From JABDPF01 sp036351055 (GTDB taxonomy: Bacteria; Pseudomonadota; Gammaproteobacteria; Xanthomonadales; SZUA-36), in the NCBI GenBank assembly GCA_036351055.1, contig JAZBOH010000147.1, forward strand, positions 1 through 64,000: a stretch of 64,000 nucleotides of DNA. Direction: 5' to 3'. The notes beneath the pieces were generated by a model. It saw nothing but the letters and a program-made list of their open reading frames with translations. It searched no databases and was not told the origin of the DNA. The position numbers and the translations under genes were made by a program. Positions 61,893 to 64,000 of this stretch are shown one piece after another; the first letter of the stretch is position 1, and the number at the start of each line of letters is the position of its first letter.

Positions 61893-62369
61893 CTAGACCT
61901 TACAGAAACCGGCACCGTTTTTCTCATAATAACGCTGGTGATACGCCTCGGCGGGCCAGAAGGTTCCGCCCAGGTTCACTTCGGTTACCACCGGGTCGCG
62001 CCACTTTCCGGACACATCCAGCTCGGCAATTTTTTTCGTCACGGCAACGACCTGCCCCTCGTCCACGGCAAATACCGCCGAACGATACTGTGACCCAAAG
62101 TCGGGGCCCTGACGATTGAGTGTCGTCGGGTTGTGCATCTGGAAAAACAGGTCCAGGAGTTCGCTGTAACTGACCTGTTCGTCATCAAAAACCACTTTTA
62201 CCGTTTCGGTGTGCCCGGTATCCCCGTTGCAGACCTGGGTGTAAGCCGGATTATCCACGTGGCCACCCATGTAACCCGATATTGCATCGGCCACGCCAGG
62301 GGTCTTGCGAAACCGGTCTTCAACGCCCCAGAAACATCCTGCGGCAAAATAGGCGATTCTTTCACTCAT
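61893..62369 (-). CDS. msrA: Peptide-methionine (S)-S-oxide reductase
   Basis: Encodes 158 residues. MsrA reduces the S form of methionine sulfoxide in proteins. The active-site motif GCFWGVEDRF (Cys12) and GYMGGHVDNPAYTQVCNGDTGHTETVKVVFDD, YRSAVF and AEAYHQRYYEKN are present. Only one likely resolving Cys is near the C-terminus (GFCKV). It overlaps the tesB stop by 8 bp and converges with the GlsB-like gene. Confidence 0.96.
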   Translation of the reverse strand: MSERIAYFAAGCFWGVEDRFRKTPGVADAISGYMGGHVDNPAYTQVCNGDTGHTETVKVVFDDEQVSYSELLDLFFQMHNPTTLNRQGPDFGSQYRSAVFAVDEGQVVAVTKKIAELDVSGKWRDPVVTEVNLGGTFWPAEAYHQRYYEKNGAGFCKV

Positions 62370-63261
62370 CGGTTTGTTCTCCAGTCTCTTCCGTTTGTTT
62401 GCGGACCCGCACTACACCTTCCTGCGCCGAACTGGCCACCAGGCGGCCCTGCCGATCGTAAATCATGCCCCGCGCCAGCCCCCTGCCACCGTAAGTACTG
62501 GGACTGTCACAACTATAGAGCAGCCAGTCGTCCAGGCAGAAATCGCGGTGGAACCACATGGCGTGATCCAGACTGGCCAGCATCAGGTTCCCCTGGACCC
62601 ATGAAATCCCATGTGGCAAGGTCGCCGTGCCCACCAGGTGAAAATCCGAAACGTAGGCCAACACGGCGCGGTTCATATGCGGGTCACAACCGACGTCGCC
62701 GTGTAATTTGAACCAGAGGTCCTTGTGGGGTGGCTGCGAGGAACAGTCGGACGGGTCCGCACCGCGCACGGCGCGGAATTCAAACGGCCCGAACCGGTCC
62801 AGCCAGCGCTGGATGTTCTCCGGCATGTGCTCGAAATCTTTAGTCGGCAGTTCCTGCATCAGCGGAACCTGTTCCGGAGGCGGCACCGCCGGCATCCCGA
62901 ACTGATGTTCCAGGCCCTGCTCTTCAACCTGGAAAGACGCGGCCAGGGTGAAAATTGGCTGGCCGTGCTGAATGGCGATGACCCGGCGTGAGCAGAAACT
63001 CCTGCCCTCCCGGGTATGATCGACGTTATAGACCACCGGCGCCGCGTGGTCCCCTGCGCGCAGAAAATAACCGTGCAGGGAGTGGGCGATCCGGCCTTCC
63101 ACGGTATTGCTCGCGGCAAGCAGGGCTTGCGCCAGTATCTGCCCGCCAAACACGCGCTCGGTACCGATATCGCGGCTTACACCGCGGAACAGGTTGACCT
63201 CGAGTTGCTCCAGTTCCATCAACTGGACCAGTTCATTGAACGCCTGGGTTTGCCTGCTCAT
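62362..63261 (-). CDS. tesB: Acyl-CoA thioesterase II
   Basis: Encodes 299 residues (E. coli 286) with a GGAGGG site. TesB hydrolyses medium- and long-chain acyl-CoA. It is a double hotdog protein: N-terminal half with RVFGGQILAQALLAA and VDHTREGRSFCSRRVIAIQHGQPIFTLAASFQ, C-terminal half with VLAYVSDFHLVGTA, SLDHAMWFHRDFCLDDWLLYSCDSPSTYGGRGLARGMIYDRQGRLVAS. Catalytic Asp, Ser/Thr and Gln are in these C-terminal motifs. Short overlap with msrA suggests one transcript. Confidence 0.95.
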   Translation of the reverse strand: MSRQTQAFNELVQLMELEQLEVNLFRGVSRDIGTERVFGGQILAQALLAASNTVEGRIAHSLHGYFLRAGDHAAPVVYNVDHTREGRSFCSRRVIAIQHGQPIFTLAASFQVEEQGLEHQFGMPAVPPPEQVPLMQELPTKDFEHMPENIQRWLDRFGPFEFRAVRGADPSDCSSQPPHKDLWFKLHGDVGCDPHMNRAVLAYVSDFHLVGTATLPHGISWVQGNLMLASLDHAMWFHRDFCLDDWLLYSCDSPSTYGGRGLARGMIYDRQGRLVASSAQEGVVRVRKQTEETGEQTDE

Positions 63262-63460
63262 CGACCCTCCGGTCTGGTGCTTTCATTGCCTTGATCATGC
63301 AGCGGTCTGCCGTCCCCGGCGACGCTCGACATTCTCATAGATAGAGGCGCCGAGACAAGGCTACAAGTGCCCTGCCCCGCGCCGCACCCGGCCTGCACTA
63401 AACCATACCGCTTCCGGCGCGCCCTTACTCAGGCTAAGATAGCGCATTCGACAATAAAAA

Positions 63461-64000
63461 ATGGCCCCGATTTTCGTGAACGCAAACCCCAAACACCCCG
63501 AGATTCCCGGATTCAAAATCATCGAGATGCTCGGCGAAGGCGCCATGGCCCGCGTTTACCTGGCCGTGGACGAAGCCCTTGACCGCAAGGTGGCAATGAA
63601 GGTGATGAACCGCTCGCTGGCGCATGACCCGAGTTTCCGCGACCGCTTCCTGGCGGAAGCAAAGGACACCGCCAAGTTCGACCACCCCGGCATCGTCTCG
63701 ATCCACAGCATGGGCGTGGTGGACGATAATTATTACCTGGTCCTGGAATACCTCGAAGACGGCACGCTCAAGGACCACATCCGCAGCAAGCAGCAGGAGT
63801 TTGCGGAAAGCGGCATACCACCGGAGCAGCTGTTCAGCGCCCAGGAAGCCGTTCGCCTGCTGGCCGAAATGGCCGACGCCCTGGACTACGCGCACCGCAA
63901 GAAAGTGGTTCACCGTGACCTGAAGCCGGCCAATATCCTGTTCAACTCGGAAGGGAAGGCCGTGCTGTCCGACTTCGGCATTGCCAAGTCGGTTACAGAA
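63461..64000 (+). CDS. Ser/Thr protein kinase, 3' part outside the window
   Basis: The first 180 residues of an open frame that runs off the window edge. The ATG at 63461 follows an A-rich stretch; a GTG at 63476 is an alternative. A Hanks-type kinase domain starts at about residue 19: G-loop MLGEGAMARVYLAV, VAVK-Lys equivalent in KVAMKVMNRSL, catalytic loop VVHRDLKPANILFNSEGK and DFGIAKS. The essential Lys, catalytic Asp and DFG Asp are intact, so the kinase should be active. C-terminal sensor or membrane segments cannot be seen. The 199 bp between tesB and this start show no other gene. Confidence 0.92.
   Translation, partial: MAPIFVNANPKHPEIPGFKIIEMLGEGAMARVYLAVDEALDRKVAMKVMNRSLAHDPSFRDRFLAEAKDTAKFDHPGIVSIHSMGVVDDNYYLVLEYLEDGTLKDHIRSKQQEFAESGIPPEQLFSAQEAVRLLAEMADALDYAHRKKVVHRDLKPANILFNSEGKAVLSDFGIAKSVTE

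Overview
This 64 kb window is chromosomal, gene-dense, GC-rich DNA from a free-living gammaproteobacterium. Several blocks match the Pseudomonas/Chromatiales type of gene order: rpoE-rseA-rseB-rseC-mucD followed by lepA-lepB-DUF4845-rnc-era-recO-pdxJ; thrS-infC-rpmI-rplT-pheS-pheT-ihfA-merR-tRNA-Pro; mltD/gloB/methyltransferase/rnhA/dnaQ; and queG/nnr/tsaE/amiC. REP-like palindromes of the GTAGGAGCGGCTTTAGCCGCGA type also recall Pseudomonas and Xanthomonadales genomes. I cannot name the species. No phage, insertion sequence, CRISPR array, rRNA or plasmid gene was found.

Layout. 1-3.5 kb: YdbH/YdbL envelope proteins and a divergent response regulator-Hpt protein. 3.4-14.1 kb: one long minus-strand block holding the sigma-E regulon core (rpoE to mucD), a terminator, then lepA to pdxJ. 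14.2-19.0 kb: antiquitin-type aldehyde dehydrogenase, pyrD-murB, glutaryl-CoA dehydrogenase. 19.1-25.3 kb: a 5'-nucleotidase, then a tightly coupled five-gene plus-strand operon made of a LolA-like periplasmic protein, two FtsX/LolC-type permeases, a LolD-type ATPase and an outer-membrane beta-barrel. 25.3-33.1 kb: a peptide transporter, amiC-tsaE-nnr, divergent queG, and a class III aminotransferase. 33.1-37.7 kb: a class D beta-lactamase, a small membrane protein, a WYL regulator and gltX with a structured leader. 37.7-48 kb: murein hydrolases (MltF, MltD, M23), dnaQ-rnhA, gloB, folE2, psiE, cbpMA and tRNA-Pro with flanking fragments. 48-55.5 kb: translation genes, including an infC that starts at ATC and a thrS attenuator. 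55.6-64 kb: an OFA-type MFS transporter, tRNA-Val, dnaE, a lytic transglycosylase, a GlsB-like protein, msrA, tesB and the 5' part of a Ser/Thr protein kinase.

Four things stand out. First, the 20.1-25.3 kb operon looks like a complete dedicated envelope trafficking route (inner-membrane ABC machine, periplasmic carrier, outer-membrane receiver) whose cargo is unknown. Second, thrS has a readable attenuator: a 10-residue leader peptide with four Thr codons, an antiterminator and an intrinsic terminator. Third, four long palindromes share a ggatacattt core, and their two arms co-vary; two of them bracket dnaE, and one is followed by a 28-bp tandem repeat built from the same half-site. Fourth, gltX has a structured leader with a 32-codon small ORF and an intrinsic terminator. 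Start codons were chosen from Shine-Dalgarno spacing, family length and overlap with neighbours, and differ from the longest possible reading frame in many cases.
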